Positions 1-12,475 of a stretch of 64,000 bases of DNA are shown one piece after another. The stretch is taken from NCBI GenBank assembly GCA_963966185.1, contig CAWZYM010000232.1, positions 565,001 to 629,000 on the forward strand, written 5' to 3'. Within the stretch, counting starts at the first letter, position 1; every line of letters starts with the position of its first letter. The DNA is from Rhabditoides inermis (Eukaryota; Nematoda; Chromadorea; Rhabditida; Rhabditidae). Below the pieces are notes generated by a model. The model saw nothing but the letters and a program-made list of their open reading frames with translations, was not told the origin of the DNA and made no database searches. The translations under genes and the position numbers were made by a program.

Positions 1-4
1 CCAG

Positions 5-420
5 TGATCCCTCCGAGCGATGTCTCCTACCATCCTCCCCCAGACATTGTGCCCCCCGGATCACTCAGGTACTTCTAAAGTTTTTCATACTGTTTTTTTT
101 TTCATTTCATAATGATTCTGAATACTGTAATCTGTACTTTTTGTAGTTATTCACTGATCTCGTGCTTGCGTGAGATTCCATTGGGCATGCCATGCATCTT
201 GACTATTTACTGTCGTGTTTATCTTGTTATGCGCATGTTTACGCCATCAATCCCCCGTTACAAGCCTACTGTATATCCACATCCCTATCCCTTTATCTTT
301 CCGGCTTAGATTGTCACTCTGTCCGTGCGCAACACAAATCAAGAAAACCAGTACAGCCAAAGCAGTGCTATTTGGTGATCCAATCTCTCTCTCTCTCTCT
401 TTCTCTCCTCTCTTTCTTCT

Positions 421-481
<61 letters not shown>

Positions 482-3400
482 CACACAGATCAAAGAATGC
501 CAAATGAGTCTTCTTCCCGCTATTGACTAATTCCTCGGGCAAAAAGCGAGATACAAGTGATCGGAACGGCGCGTGAGTGAACAGGATCCCATCTCACCCT
601 CTTCCATAACCCACAGTCAATAGGCCCAATGCCACACTGCACACATTTATGCAATCCGGCGCAGCATGCAAATGGGGTTTTGAGTGTAGAGAGAGGGAGG
701 GGAGGAGAAAGAGAGAGGTGCAGAGAGAGGGAGAGGAGGAGGGAAAGTGAGTACTCCCGGTTCTTAGACGTCACACCGAATGAGGGTCAGTGCGAGTTAG
801 TTACGACGCGTTAGGAATCGGAAAAAGTGAACTGAACGGGATTCAATTTGTAGACATGTGACAAACTCAGTTCTTGATTAGAGAAATCATTGAGATAATG
901 TAATGTGGAAGTGTCTAGGCCTTTGTTCGGAAAGCGCGAAGCAGAGGAGCCAGTGCCAGTGGTCGAGGGAAGGCGGATTGACTTGCCGAACCCAAAGACA
1001 AAAAGTGGATTCGACGAATTGCACTTCCAAGTTAGGAATTACGGTAAGTATGTATTGTTTTAATATCGTGTACGAGATACGCATGATATATGTACATTTC
1101 ATCGCATCGATGTTTTCATGATATTTTGTTGAGGCCAATCTCCGGCAGTACTGAAGGAGTTCTGGAAAGGATCCAAGGGAAACTTTCAAGGATTCAAGTT
1201 AGTCCAAGACATGACAGGTATTATTTCTATTGTACAATACATGTGGATTCATTATTGTTATATTACAGAAGACGAGCGTGCTGCTGAGATCGAGCCGAAA
1301 CACTCAAACAAAACAAAAAGGGACAAGATTGTCGACAACGATGCGAGGCACACTGGTGCGTTGTTCACATTGTTTTCGTTACTCTATTATTGCAAAACTA
1401 ATTTAGGAAACGACGATACTCACGATGAAGACGAAGTGAAGTCAACGCAAGACGAAGTTATTGAAACCTCCCGTGCAGGTACATATCGTAAAACAAACAA
1501 TTTGTTATTGTGATGCCTCAGTCACGACTCAAACTCAACATCATGTTTTATGACCGCCCGTTTCGCACATTCCTCATAGACACGCAGATCCCGCTCGCAG
1601 CGCATTAAATAGCCGGGCCGGCGGCAGCGAGTGATACGCGCCGGGTTTGCATGGTTTTTGCAGGCGCTGCAAAGAGAAAGATTCGCGTGGCTCCCAGCGG
1701 AATGAAATCGGGTGCGACTTCGGAGGAGACCGTATCACATAACGAAGATGAAGGTACTTCACATTTATGAGACACGTTCCACCATCACACAAAAACGTGG
1801 GAACTCTCACTTTCACTGGAATTGCAGATTCGGATAGTGATTCGAAGCGGACAGTGGATCACACCAAGCACGGGTATGTTGCTGTTTGGTTGTTTTGTTG
1901 CGCGTATAGCGGCATCGTGGATTGCGATAGAGATCTTGTATCCTTGTGTGTATCGAATGGTCAACCAGTAGCGGGCAACCGGTTGCTACATGTGCGCCAC
2001 GCATTTCAAGTCAAAGTGTCGCGCGGGCCAGACAATTGCGCGATCACTCGGCTACTGTCGCAAGTGAAGTGTGCGTGCGATTCATGAAAGTGAAAGCCAT
2101 GCTTACCCCCTCACGTCTGAAAGAACACTCAACGACAACCCTTTTGTGTGAGCCGATGGTAATTATAAATTTCTCGCGTTTCAAATCGTGGATCTCATTG
2201 AAACCAGAACCTTTCACCCCCACACTATAGACACACCCACTCGAGAAAATAAGGAGAAGAGCGGCTGGCGCGTATTCAGATATTCAGTCGGTCATCGGCC
2301 ACCATTACATGGTGCGAAGGGAAAAAATAACGGGAAAGAAACCTATTCGATGATTGTCCATTACAGGCATATGTTGAAGTACGGTCGCGCGGCCATTCAC
2401 GAGAGAATCGCCCCTGGAGTGGAGTATGCGGGCGAGCCGGGCATCTTCGTCGCCTGTCTGCCACAGGGACACGGGGCCGCAGAGGGACCCATCGCCCCCT
2501 CACCCGAAGCCGGCGCACCCGCCATCGATGCCATTGGTCCGTCATTACACAGAGTCCAAAAAGACTCACTAATTCAACTCACTAATTCAACAACGATACT
2601 CCACGCGGGTGACAGTTTGTAAATTCTCCTGAATTCAGCCCCATCCGCCTACACGACGCCGGTTCCTGTTCGATCGCCGCCGCAAGGGGCGACATTCGGT
2701 CCGAGTGGACCGAAGGAGATCCAGTATGCCATCACCAGGGCGCCCCTGCGTGAGTGAGAGGGACAGTGTGCATGATGTCCATGTGTTTAGCCCATCCCGC
2801 CCCTGCCGCACCTCCCCCTCCCCCTCCTCCTGCTCCCGTACCTGCGCCATCGTCATCATACGTATGTACAAACATTTTGCACGATCCTAAAAGCCTCTGG
2901 TATTCAGGGAGGCGAAGAGAGCTCCGCAGGCGGCAGTGACGGTTACGGTAAGTGCCATCAAAGAGAATCTTGACTGATACTTACATGTTTTAACACGTTA
3001 ATGTGGTGGCGGTGAACGTTTGTCCAGTGCATATGCCTAACCTGTGTGCAGAGTCCGAGTCGGAGGAAGTGTCGTCGTATGAGTCCGAGTCCCGCAACCG
3101 CCACATGATCACCCTGTATCGAGTCGACCCCATCGGTATAACACGCTGTCTTATGCTAATTCTGATTAGTTAATGATCGTTCAATTGTTCTTACACTACA
3201 CATCTATCTAGCATGTTGTCTGAGCTATGCTTCTCTCTTTTCAGTGATTCCCCCGGAGACAGAGGCGGCAGTGTACGGTCCGGTGCCTCCCCCCGCTCCC
3301 TCTCCCTCCGGATACTCCTCTGTCTCCGCCGAGACTGGCTATTCGGGAGGCGAGGCAGCTGCTGAGACTGCACCCGCAGAGTCCAGCTATGGCGGTGACG

Positions 3401-6147
3401 GCGACTACTCACCCGCACCGGCTCCCGCTCCCGCGCCTGCTCCTGCTCCTGCTCCCAGCTACGGGGGAGGCGGCGGAGGCTACTCTGCTTCTCAGCCGTC
3501 TCCCGGACTCGTTCCCGTGGAGGTTCCTGTTTCAACTTACGCAGAGACAGCTGGTGGAGGCGGTGGAGACTATTCCGCTCCCGAGGCACCCCCACCGGCC
3601 CCCGCACCGGCCCCTGCTCCGGCTCCCGCACCGGCCCCGGCTCCGGCCCCGGCTCCGAGCTACGGTCAGCCGTCTGGAGGCTACTCGGCTCCTCAGCCGG
3701 CTCCTCCTCCGCCTGCTCCTGCTCCATCTTCCGAGTCAGGCTATGAAGACAACTCGGACTCGTCTGGAGGAGACTATTCTTCAGAAACTGCTCCTTCTCC
3801 CGTACCCGCTCCTGCTGCTGGTTATGGAGAATCTGGAGGTGACGTAGGTTCGGCTCCCCAGCCTGCGCCTGTTCCTGCTCCCGCGCCTGCTCCGAGCTAC
3901 GGACAGCCTTCAGGCGGTGGAGACTACTCTGCTCCCCAACCCGCTCCTGCTCTTGCTCCTGCTCCCGCGCCTGCTCCGAGCTACGGACAGCCTGCCGGTG
4001 GAGGAGACTACTCCGCTCCCCAGCCTGCTCCTGCTCCTGCTCCCGCGCCTGCTCCGAGCTACGGACAGCCTTCAGGCGGTGGAGACTACTCTGCTCCCCA
4101 ACCCGCTCCTGCTCCTGTTCCTGCTCCCGCGCCTGCTCCGAGCTACGGACAGCCTGCCGGTGGAGGAGACTACTCCGCTCCCCAGCCTGCTCCTGTTCCT
4201 GCTCCCGCGCCTGCTCCGAGCTACGGACAGCCTGCCGGTGGAGGAGACTATTCTGCTCCCCAGCCTGCTCCTGCTCCTGCTCCCGCGCCTGCTCCGAGCT
4301 ACGGACAGCCTTCCGGTGGAGGAGACTATTCTGCTCCCCAGCCTGCTCCTGCTCCTGCTCCTGCTCCCGCGCCTGCTCCGAGCTACGGACAGCCTTCCGG
4401 TGGAGGAGACTATTCTGCTCCCCAGCCTGCTCCTGCTCCTGCTCCTGCTCCCGCGCCTGCTCCGAGCTACGGACAGCCTTCCGGTGGAGGAGACTATTCT
4501 GCTCCCCAGCCTGCTCCTGCTCCTGCTCCTGCTCCCGCGCCTGCTCCGAGCTACGGACAGCCTTCCGGTGGAGGAGACTATTCTGCTCCCCAGCCTGCTC
4601 CTGCTCCTGCTCCTGCTCCCGCGCCTGCTCCGAGCTACGGACAGCCTTCCGGTGGAGGAGACTACTCTGCTCCCCAGCCTGCTCCTGCTCCTGCTCCTGC
4701 TCCCGCGCCTGCTCCGAGCTACGGACAGCCTTCCGGTGGAGGAGACTATTCTGCTCCCCAGCCTGCTCCTGCTCCTGCTCCTGCTCCCGCACCTGTTCCG
4801 AGCTACGGACAGCCTTCCGGTGGAGGAGACTACTCTGCTCCCCAGCCTGCTCCTGCTCCTGCTCCTGCTCCCGCGCCTGCTCCGAGCTACGGACAACCTG
4901 CCGGTGGAGGAGACTACTCCGCTCCCCAGCCTGCTCCCGCCCCTGCTCCCGCGCCTGCTCCGAGCTACGGACAGCCTTCCGGTGGAGAAAACTATTCTGC
5001 TCCCCAGCCTGCTCCTGCTCCTGCTCCTGCTCCCGCGCCTGCTCCGAGCTACGGACAGCCTGCCGGTGGAGGAGACTACTCTGCTCCCCAGCCTGCTCCT
5101 GCTCCTGCTCCCGCGCCTGCTCCGAGCTACGGACAGCCTTCCGGTGGAGGAGACTACTCTGCTCCACAGCCTGCTCCTGCTCCTGCTCCTGCTCCCGCGC
5201 CTGCTCCGAGCTACGGACAGCCTTCCGGTGGAGAAGACTATTCTGCTCCCCAGCCTGCTCCTGCTCCTGCTCCTGCTCCCGCGCCTGCTCCGAGCTACGG
5301 ACAGCCTGCCGGTGGAGGAGACTACTCTGCTCCCCAGCCTGCTCCTGCTCCTGCTCCCGCGCCTGCTCCGAGCTACGGACAGCCTTCCGGTGGAGGAGAC
5401 TACTCTGCTCCCCAGCCTGCTCCTGCTCCTGCTCCTGCTCCCGCGCCTGCTCCGAGCTACGGACAGCCTTCCGGTGGAGGAGACTATTCTGCTCCCCAGC
5501 CTGCTCCTGCTCCTGCTCCCGCGCCTGCTCCGAGCTACGGACAGCCTTCCGGTGGAGGAGACTACTCTGCTGCCCAGCCTGCTCCTGCTCCTGCTCCTGC
5601 TCCCGCGCCTGCTCCGAGCTACGGACAGCCTTCCGGTGGAGAAGACTATTCTGCTCCCCAGCCTGCTCCTGCTCCTGCTCCTGGTCCCGCTCCTGCGATT
5701 GCTCCGAGCTACGGAGGCGGCGACTCTTCTCCGGAAGGTGGCTATGAGGAGGAGTCCGTCGCTCCCGCATCGTCCAATCAACCGTCGTCGTCGGCGGCTG
5801 GCGGCGCGTACGAGGAGAACGCGTACGTCACATCGGAGAAGGCACAGGTGAGATACGTGAACACCTTCTGTTCATGCGATTGCGTTCAGGAGAAGTACGG
5901 CGGCGTGGAGGGCGAGTCGGGGTACAACGACCTGGAAGGCGACCACGGAGACCACTACGAGGAGCACGAGGGAGGATACCAGGTAGCGGGCCCAGCCAGT
6001 TCGTGTCCACATCTGTTGTCAGGAAGAGACTGTTGTCGAGTCGCCAGCGCCGTATGCCAAGCCGCCGCCGCCTCCCGCTCCTGCCCCGCCTCCCGCTCCT
6101 GCCCCACCTCCTCCTCCTCCTCCTCCACCCAGCCGCATCCAGGCGCG

Positions 6148-6194
<47 letters not shown>

Positions 6195-7268
6195 AACATG
6201 CTTGCAGGTGTCTGCGTCATCGTACCAGGTGGCCCCGTCGCAGGGTGGCTACGCGCAGGGAGGTGGTGGCGGCGGTGGATATGCGCAGAGACCGCAGGGA
6301 GGAGGCGGCTATGCCCGTCCACAGGGAGGGTACCCCCAGCCGGGTGGATTCCCTCAGCAGGGAGGCTACGCGAGGCCTCAGCAAGGAGGATACGCACAGC
6401 CTCAGGGAGGATACGCGCGACCACAGCAGGTACCTTCAGGAATATCGAATTTGTTTAACATACGTACTGTAGGGTTACGCGCAGTCGTCTGGCCAGCAGG
6501 GGTGCTGTGGAGGGATGTGGTTCTCGCAGCGAGGTCAGCTGTGCCAGCCCATCCAGATGAACCCCTGTCAGCAGCAGCAGCAGCAGTGCGGAGGTAGACG
6601 GTGTATTTGTGAACAAGAAACCAACCACATGGTCGATTGCAGGTTGTTCTCAGCAGTGCGTGCCGCAGCCGTCCCCGTGCTGTCCCCCCGTGCAGCAGGC
6701 CCCGCAGCCGTCGTGCTGTCCTCCACAACCCGTCTGCCCCTCTCCCCCGCAACACAACTGCTGCCCACAGCCCGTCTGCCCCCCGCCCAGTCCTCAGGTG
6801 AAGACAGCAAGAGACATGTATGATAATAATGTTTATCCACCGTATGAACATGGTAAGATTGGTAAGGCATATATGGAGCTGGTCATAGGCTAATTGGCTC
6901 TAACCCCATCTGTTCAGTGCTGTCCCCAGCCGCAGCAGTCGTCAGCGTGTTGCCCGCCAGTGCAGGTTGCATTCATGCCGAACTGCTGTCCGCAGCAGAC
7001 ACAGGCGTGCCAGTGTCCCTGTCCCCAGAGCAACCCGTGCGGAAGGAAGAAGAGGTACGGCATGCTGTCTTCTACGATTACTATTTCATTCAGAGCTTCT
7101 TTCAAACCATTGGTATTCGTTAATGTTCGTTAAAGTTTCAACAACTTACGGTGACTCATGCTAACCGAAAAAAAACGGAATGTTGGCAGTGGCAGTAGTG
7201 CGGAGATCAGCGTTATACAAGTTCGTCATACATACAAAAGTCCGTCGATAATCGGCTACGGAATATAG
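5..7268 (+). CDS. Very large repetitive, proline/glycine/cysteine-rich structural-type protein (5' end outside window)
   Basis: Twenty exons join in one frame with matching intron phases: 5-68, 919-1043, 1149-1217, 1269-1355, 1407-1478, 1664-1753, 1828-1873, 2367-2536, 2639-2749, 2791-2861, 2908-2947, 3052-3135, 3245-5847, 5890-5982, 6023-6142, 6208-6429, 6473-6593, 6643-6797, 6918-7054, 7190-7268 (TAG). That is about 1,519 codons in the window, and the first exon starts inside a codon, so the N-terminus lies upstream. The order is: an acidic, Lys/Asp/Glu/Ser-rich part; a Pro-rich linker; about 22 tandem repeats (PSYGQPSGGGDYSAPQ plus a PA run); a Gly-Tyr-Gln segment (QGGYARPQ); and a tail full of CCP/CPP/CQ motifs. 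I do not recognise an orthologue. Composition resembles extracellular, cuticle-like low-complexity proteins of nematodes (inference). No signal peptide can be judged because the start is missing. The intron after 6142 appears to use a GC donor. Confidence 0.8.
384..481. repeat. (CT)n microsatellite in intron 69-918
   Basis: A nearly pure CT tract with a short C-run interruption lies in the 850-bp intron of the repetitive-protein gene. I see nothing else convincing in that intron. Short GA tracts lie near 688-745. Confidence 0.9.
3880..5712 (+). repeat. Coding minisatellite, about 22 units of 78-90 bp
   Basis: Within the 2.6-kb exon a unit encoding PSYGQP(S/A)GGGDYSAPQ followed by (PA)n is repeated about 22 times. 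The number of PA dipeptides varies from unit to unit (26-30 residues per unit). Substitutions are mostly conservative (PS/PA, GGG/GGE, D/N). Low complexity makes other frames stay open on both strands: a reverse frame of 859 codons over 3191-5770 and a second forward frame of 644 codons are shadows. The surrounding exons splice in phase only with the Tyr-Gly frame. Confidence 0.92.
6146..6192. repeat. (GTT)n trinucleotide tract in a short intron
   Basis: About 15 tandem GTT/TTG units fill most of the 65-bp intron 6143-6207. A second (GTT)n tract lies at 60176-60204, in an intron of the carnitine-carrier gene. Confidence 0.85.
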
Positions 7269-8140
7269 CGAATGCCGTCTACCGGACCAATCTGATTCTT
7301 GTAGGTCCATCCAACATGTGCTGGGAATGTGCAACTCGCGTCGAGTCCGATTGTGAGAGGACCGGAACCACCCACTGAAAGGGGCCACCATGTGACTGTA
7401 CAAATGCACCCCAATACACTGTAGTCATCCGCACTGTGCACTAATAATTAATATTATACGTTCATTTGAGCTTGTCTTTCCCCTACCCACCTGCAATTCA
7501 CTTTTCCCCCCTCGCCGCATGCAATTCACTGATGATGAGAGTACATTGTTCTGTTTTGCTCAACGTGATAAATATGTATCATTCCTTGATATGAACAACG
7601 TTTAATTATAATCTCGACAGTACTCCATTGTGATATGATGTTTGTAATGTATCAGATGCCAACTAACTCTGACTACTACTACTGCGACAACTACTTCACA
7701 TTGGGCATGCTTACTTCAATGATTATGAATGGTACTGGTACTGCACTGGACATACATATTTCATTCACAGAAGAATAAGAAGGAACTGTACTCTTACACA
7801 CTCGTCTTGATTTATCGTTGGTCGCTTAGTAAAACCATTTAGGTCAACTTTCTCCTTGTGGTCTCCCCTTCAGCTGCTAAACTGGTCCTTTTCCATAACT
7901 GGGTAGTGAGTACTGGCATGATTTCAGCACCTCACATACGAGGGAAAAGAATTTTGAAATAAGATTTGATTCACATTCACATTCTGCTGTTTGTAGAAAC
8001 GTTTTGTTTGTAGAAATCGCCAATCGCTACGAACAGTTGTCAGTTGTCACCACATGAAATCACCATTTGCAAGCGTTCGTCACACACTATCACCACTTCG
8101 CTACACTGTTGTTGGTTTTTTGCGTGTGATAAGATAACTC
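7269..8140. other. Intergenic spacer
   Basis: AT-rich spacer between the repetitive-protein gene and the hydroxylase. I see no open frame with splice support and no RNA gene. Confidence 0.6.
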
Positions 8141-10053
8141 ATGGCCGGTCGGCTGATAAATGATAGATCTCTCTGCGAGACTGGCTCTGGCCAGTGTGAG
8201 AGCATGTGGCGTTGGGTAGTCGCGTACTGGGAGCATGCCTATGCTCTCACCCATGCGAACCATTTACTCCTCACTGTCTTTGCTGGAACTGTCTTTGCCA
8301 ACATCGCATTCTACGTGTTCAATATCGGCTTCGCTCTCCTCGACTATTTCTCGATAGCGCAAGACTACAAGATACAGGACATCAAAAAGGTGTGTTTTGT
8401 GCAGTGAACTCCAATATAGCGTGTCAGTGCAGGTGAACTGGTCGAAATGGGTGTCCGCGTGGAAGCTTCTCACGTTCAATCAGTGGGTCGTCGGATGTGG
8501 AATGGCTGTCATCTACTGGTACCTCGGTCAGTCACATCACTCTTCCATTCCCGCCCAAATTGATCTACTTAAGGTGAAATGCGCGGGATGCGCTATTCCC
8601 ACGATCTACCCTCTGCCCTCGAGATCATATCGCAAATGGTGGTCTTTATATTTGTCGAGGAAGCCGGATTTTACTACACTCATCGGTAGGATAATGTTAA
8701 GCTCCGCCCCCTTGTACTCCGCCCATTCAGATTTGCGCATCATCCGCGATTGTACAAACATATCCACAAGATTCACCACGAGTGGACCGCGCCCACAGGT
8801 ATATGAGATGACGTCATACAATTATGATGACGTCACAATCTGCAATTACAGGTATCACTTCCATCTACGCGCATCCTATTGAACATGCCGTGTCCAATCT
8901 CGCTGCTAATAAAACACACTCGCGACACGATACAAAACATGTTATGCTACCTATTGGTGTGCAGGTCCGTTGCTGTGTGGCTCGCACGTGGTGACTGGCT
9001 GGCTGTGGTTCGCAGTCGCCATCTTCTCCACTACAGTATCCCACTCCGGATACCATCTCCCCTTCTCACCCTCACCCGAAGCACACGACTATCATCATCT
9101 CATGTCAGTCATATTTCTTCATTTTTCTACTTCAAGAAATACAACGTGAATTCAGTCCCGGAATTGTTTTCACATTGGCGAGGGATGTGTTACCCATCCA
9201 TCGCATTCACTAGAGCCTTTTCCGGACGAGTGGTGCATAATGAATGAGAATGAGAAGTGTTGCCATCCATCCCAGATGACCACTTCACAACACAACGTCA
9301 AGTGCAATTTGTAGGCATTTCTGTAAGAATACTATGCACGTTAATGACTAGGGTAATTCGAATAAACACGTGTTCATACATCAAACAACACAGTTAAACA
9401 GAATTGTTTTCCAGTGTTTGGACTTTTTCTTAAAGATACAGGGGCCTATTGGATCTCGGCTGCCCGCTCATCGGTCATTTGCCCGCCGCGCACAGCGCGA
9501 CCGCGCGCATGGGCAGCGAATGACCACTCGAGATTCGAGATATGCAAAATTCACGATTCGCAGCGAGAGAGTGTGCAGAAGTGAGAGACGCAGACAGTTA
9601 GAAATACAAATTTGTGCTTTAATCCTATTGAAGATCGTTGTGGGACCAAACTTTCGTTCAAAATTTTTCGCGAGTATCGATGATCGGTTAAATTTCGTTT
9701 GTGATCAAGGTTACCTGACTAAACTGCTGACCAAAATCGAAGGAAATAGGCCACTGTTTTTTTTAAGAATGCTTACAAAATAACAGTCTAGTTTCTGTTT
9801 AAGTTTTTTGATGTCGATGTTCAGCCGATGTACCGCGAGAGAGACAGCTTATTTGCTTATTCCGACGTTTTTGCTTTTATAATCAGAAACATTACCTACA
9901 CATGTTCTGTTCAGGTTCAACGAGTGTTTCGGAGTGCTGGGCATTCTGGACTACTTCCACGACACGAATCCCACCTTCCGGCAGTCGGTGCTGTATAGAA
10001 GACACCACACCTACACTCACACCCAACCCATCAAACAGAGAATACCAAACTGA
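8141..10053 (+). CDS. Fatty-acid hydroxylase superfamily protein (FAXDC2-like), about 284 aa
   Basis: Exons 8141-8389, 8433-8526, 8574-8685, 8731-8798, 8852-8905, 8965-9103, 9915-10053 (TGA) join in frame. The protein is a membrane-bound di-iron hydroxylase. His-rich boxes are visible in order: FYYTHR followed by FAHH, HKIHHEWTAP, HSGYHLPF, and EAHDYHHLMFNECFG near the C-terminus. Hydrophobic helices precede the first box. These are hallmarks of the sterol-desaturase/fatty-acid-hydroxylase family, which acts in the ER on sterol or long-chain lipid substrates; the exact substrate cannot be told. An in-frame ATG at 8204 is an alternative start. The intron 8906-8964 has a CT donor instead of GT if the conserved frame is kept. 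The last intron is long (811 bp) and I see no gene in it. Confidence 0.87.
9104..9914 (+). other. Long last intron of the hydroxylase gene
   Basis: 811 bp, unlike the other introns of this gene (about 42-60 bp). It includes a GC-rich patch (about 9440-9530) and an open frame over 9370-9783 with no recognisable domain. It may hold an old insertion, but I could not define ends. Confidence 0.4.
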
Positions 10054-10482
10054 TTTAACTGTTGTAATAAAACAAGCATACATAACACCTTCTTTGTGGC
10101 ATTATAGCATTAACACTTTACGGTATCAAACTTCGTTTTCCCTACGGATAATGCTTATGTTTTAGAGCATGTGTGATTCATTTGCTCATAACACACTTAC
10201 TTTTATTACGTGTTTTCCTAGTCGAGGAATTGTTCGATATTGCATTTCTTACTTCACTAACAGCCTGTATAAACACATCTCATCTTCAATGCACACTCGC
10301 TCTTTTCCAATAGAGAGAAGTGTTCTGTCGAAGATGAATCATATGATACAGTTGCGAAGTGTGGAATTTGTTCACAAGAACGACACGCTAAACCGACTAT
10401 TTCTCGAAGTTTACCATATAATACATTCGATTACCACTAGCATAGTAGGAACTTGGACTACAGCATTTCCATGTTGATTAGC

Positions 10483-10753
10483 ATGTCTGGCGGGTTGTCT
10501 GGGTCGATGCGTCGGTCTGTCCCCCTTCGATCTGCCATTCGACACAACTGTCGCCCTCCAGTCACCCCCACACTCGATCTATCCACATGGCCCGTTAGTA
10601 TCCTTCTTCCCCTCCTGCTCCTTCTCCATCTCCTTCTCCCCCTACTCCTCCTCCTCCCCCTTCTCCTTCCCCTCCACCTCCACCTTCCAGATTCGTCGTC
10701 GTCCCGTCGCTCGCGCCGCCACCGCAAGAGCAGCGGAAGCAGCCGTCGGTATG

Positions 10754-10804
<51 letters not shown>

Positions 10805-11299
10805 TTCTCTCTCTCTCTCTACCTCTTCCCTCGCAGTGCTCCCTCTGCTCCCAAGTCCGACACCACTGTCTCCATGTCCGATCACACCGCCTCCTCCTGC
10901 TCGTTCATGCCGCGTGACGTGGGTTACTGTAGGACTACTGTAGATTACCGTATACCTAATGAGTGGTGTGTGTTCAGCTTCTGAAGCCGGCGATGGAGAT
11001 GTCGTCGGGAGACGTGAAGACGACGTACCATCTCAAGGACGGCTCGCAGCTGAATGTGATTCGCAGGAACAGCCAGGTACGGTATGATAGAGATTACTGT
11101 AAGACACCGTATCACGGTGTGTGTACTTGCTTTTCGGAATACGTGCAACATAATAGAAGTGAACAGTAGTTTGCATGTACTATGGCAACTGTGTATAAAT
11201 AGCTAATTTCCTGTTTTGCAGAACCTGACTTACGAGCTGAAGTGTCGCGATGGACGCAATGTGAGAGAAGTCGAGGGAATGAAATGAAGAGAGAGAGAG

Positions 11300-11348
<49 letters not shown>

Positions 11349-11484
11349 TAAAGAGAGAAAGGGGAGGGATAAAGATAAGGAAGATTATCTTCAGGTTTTC
11401 CTGGAGCGCACCCGCGAGGCCCTGGTTCTTGTCCTCACTGACGCTGCCGGAATTCCCATCAAGACCCTTGGATGCGAGCTCTGA
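10483..11484 (+). CDS. Small unknown protein, Ser/Arg-rich N-terminal part, conserved-looking C-terminus
   Basis: Exons 10483-10748, 10837-10918, 10978-11076, 11222-11260 and 11395-11484 (TGA) join in phase, about 191 codons. The last three encode a soluble-looking segment with motifs SGDVKTTYHLKDGSQLNVI, NLTYELKCRDGRN and ALVLVLTDAAGIPIKTLGCEL. The first exon reads through a pyrimidine tract (10597-10688), giving a Leu/Pro-rich stretch. That tract looks like intron sequence ending in CTTCCAG, but removing it breaks the frame, so the N-terminal model is unsure. (CT)n and (GA)n tracts sit in the introns. I do not recognise the family and assign no function. Confidence 0.55.
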
Positions 11485-12037
11485 ACAGACGCCCCGCCCC
11501 CGCAAGCCACGCCCTCTTCTCTCGCCTCAACAACAAACCTCTTAGAAACCGTGTTACACTCTTGCTGCGCATAAATAATCGCTTTTGGTGGCTGGTGTGT
11601 GTTTTTGTTTTCCCTGCCTGTTTGTATTGTTACATGTGCACACGTTACATGATATGCATCAGGGAGAGAGAGAGAAAGGGAGGTTTGGAACAGCTTATTT
11701 TTGCATAGACAATCGGTATGTAGCGTGCAATATTTCTTTTTTTTGTTTCTGTCTACACTATTTACCTTTGAACAACTTCTTTGCCCTTGCTCCTTGCTTT
11801 CTGGAGTTAATCCTATTTTCGTTTATATACTTCTTCGTCTCTCCCCCGCCCTGTTAAAAACAAGCGAAGAGTATCATAGTGTCATATCGTAATATACTCG
11901 TCGCTTGGTTGTTTTTCGTCTCTCATTTCTCCCTCATCGGAATTTTGGAAAGGGGGGAGTCATTAGTCTATGACACAACAAAATGGAAATAATGGAATAG
12001 TAGTCCTCTCTCCTCTCTTCCTTCCTTCCTCTCTCTC

Positions 12038-12083
<46 letters not shown>

Positions 12084-12429
12084 TCTCTCTCATCCATAGT
12101 CTGCCATCCGCGCCACTCTCTTCCTATATGTTGGGCGAATTCGTTGACATTGACATGTTCTTTTGCTGTTTATGTCAATGATAACCTGATGAGATCATTT
12201 CAGTCAGACAAAATTTCATTTCTACTCATCTACTCCTTTTTCATTGTTTTTTTTTTGGAATGGTGCCCGTACATATACGCACCGCCATATCAATTTCCTT
12301 GTTTTCTTTAGTTTTGTTTAGAGATAGAAAAAACGCACTGCACACATACGTTAATACAAGTGAACAAGGCTGGATAATCGAGTATCCTTCTCTCCACTGC
12401 GTCACTCGTTCTCTCTCGTCTCCGGCTCT

Positions 12430-12475
<46 letters not shown>

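Noticed and set aside
247..542. Ser/Leu- or Arg/Glu-repeat frames over CT tracts
   Set aside because: Translations of microsatellites; the same applies to many frames over (CT)n/(GA)n tracts throughout the window.
3191..5781. Reverse-strand open frames of 859 and 569 codons and a second forward frame of 644 codons
   Set aside because: They are shadows of the tandem repeat; all 20 exons of the forward gene splice in phase with another frame, and the translations are simple Ser/Arg/Gln/Glu or Leu repeats.
7056..7133. Read-through of exon 6918-7054 to a TAA at 7131
   Set aside because: The AG|GTACGG donor joins in phase to 7190-7268, giving a normal-looking C-terminus and stop; the read-through remains a possible minor form only.
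9370..9783. 137-codon forward frame in the long hydroxylase intron
   Set aside because: No domain, no splice partners, AT-rich codon use; I treat it as intron sequence.
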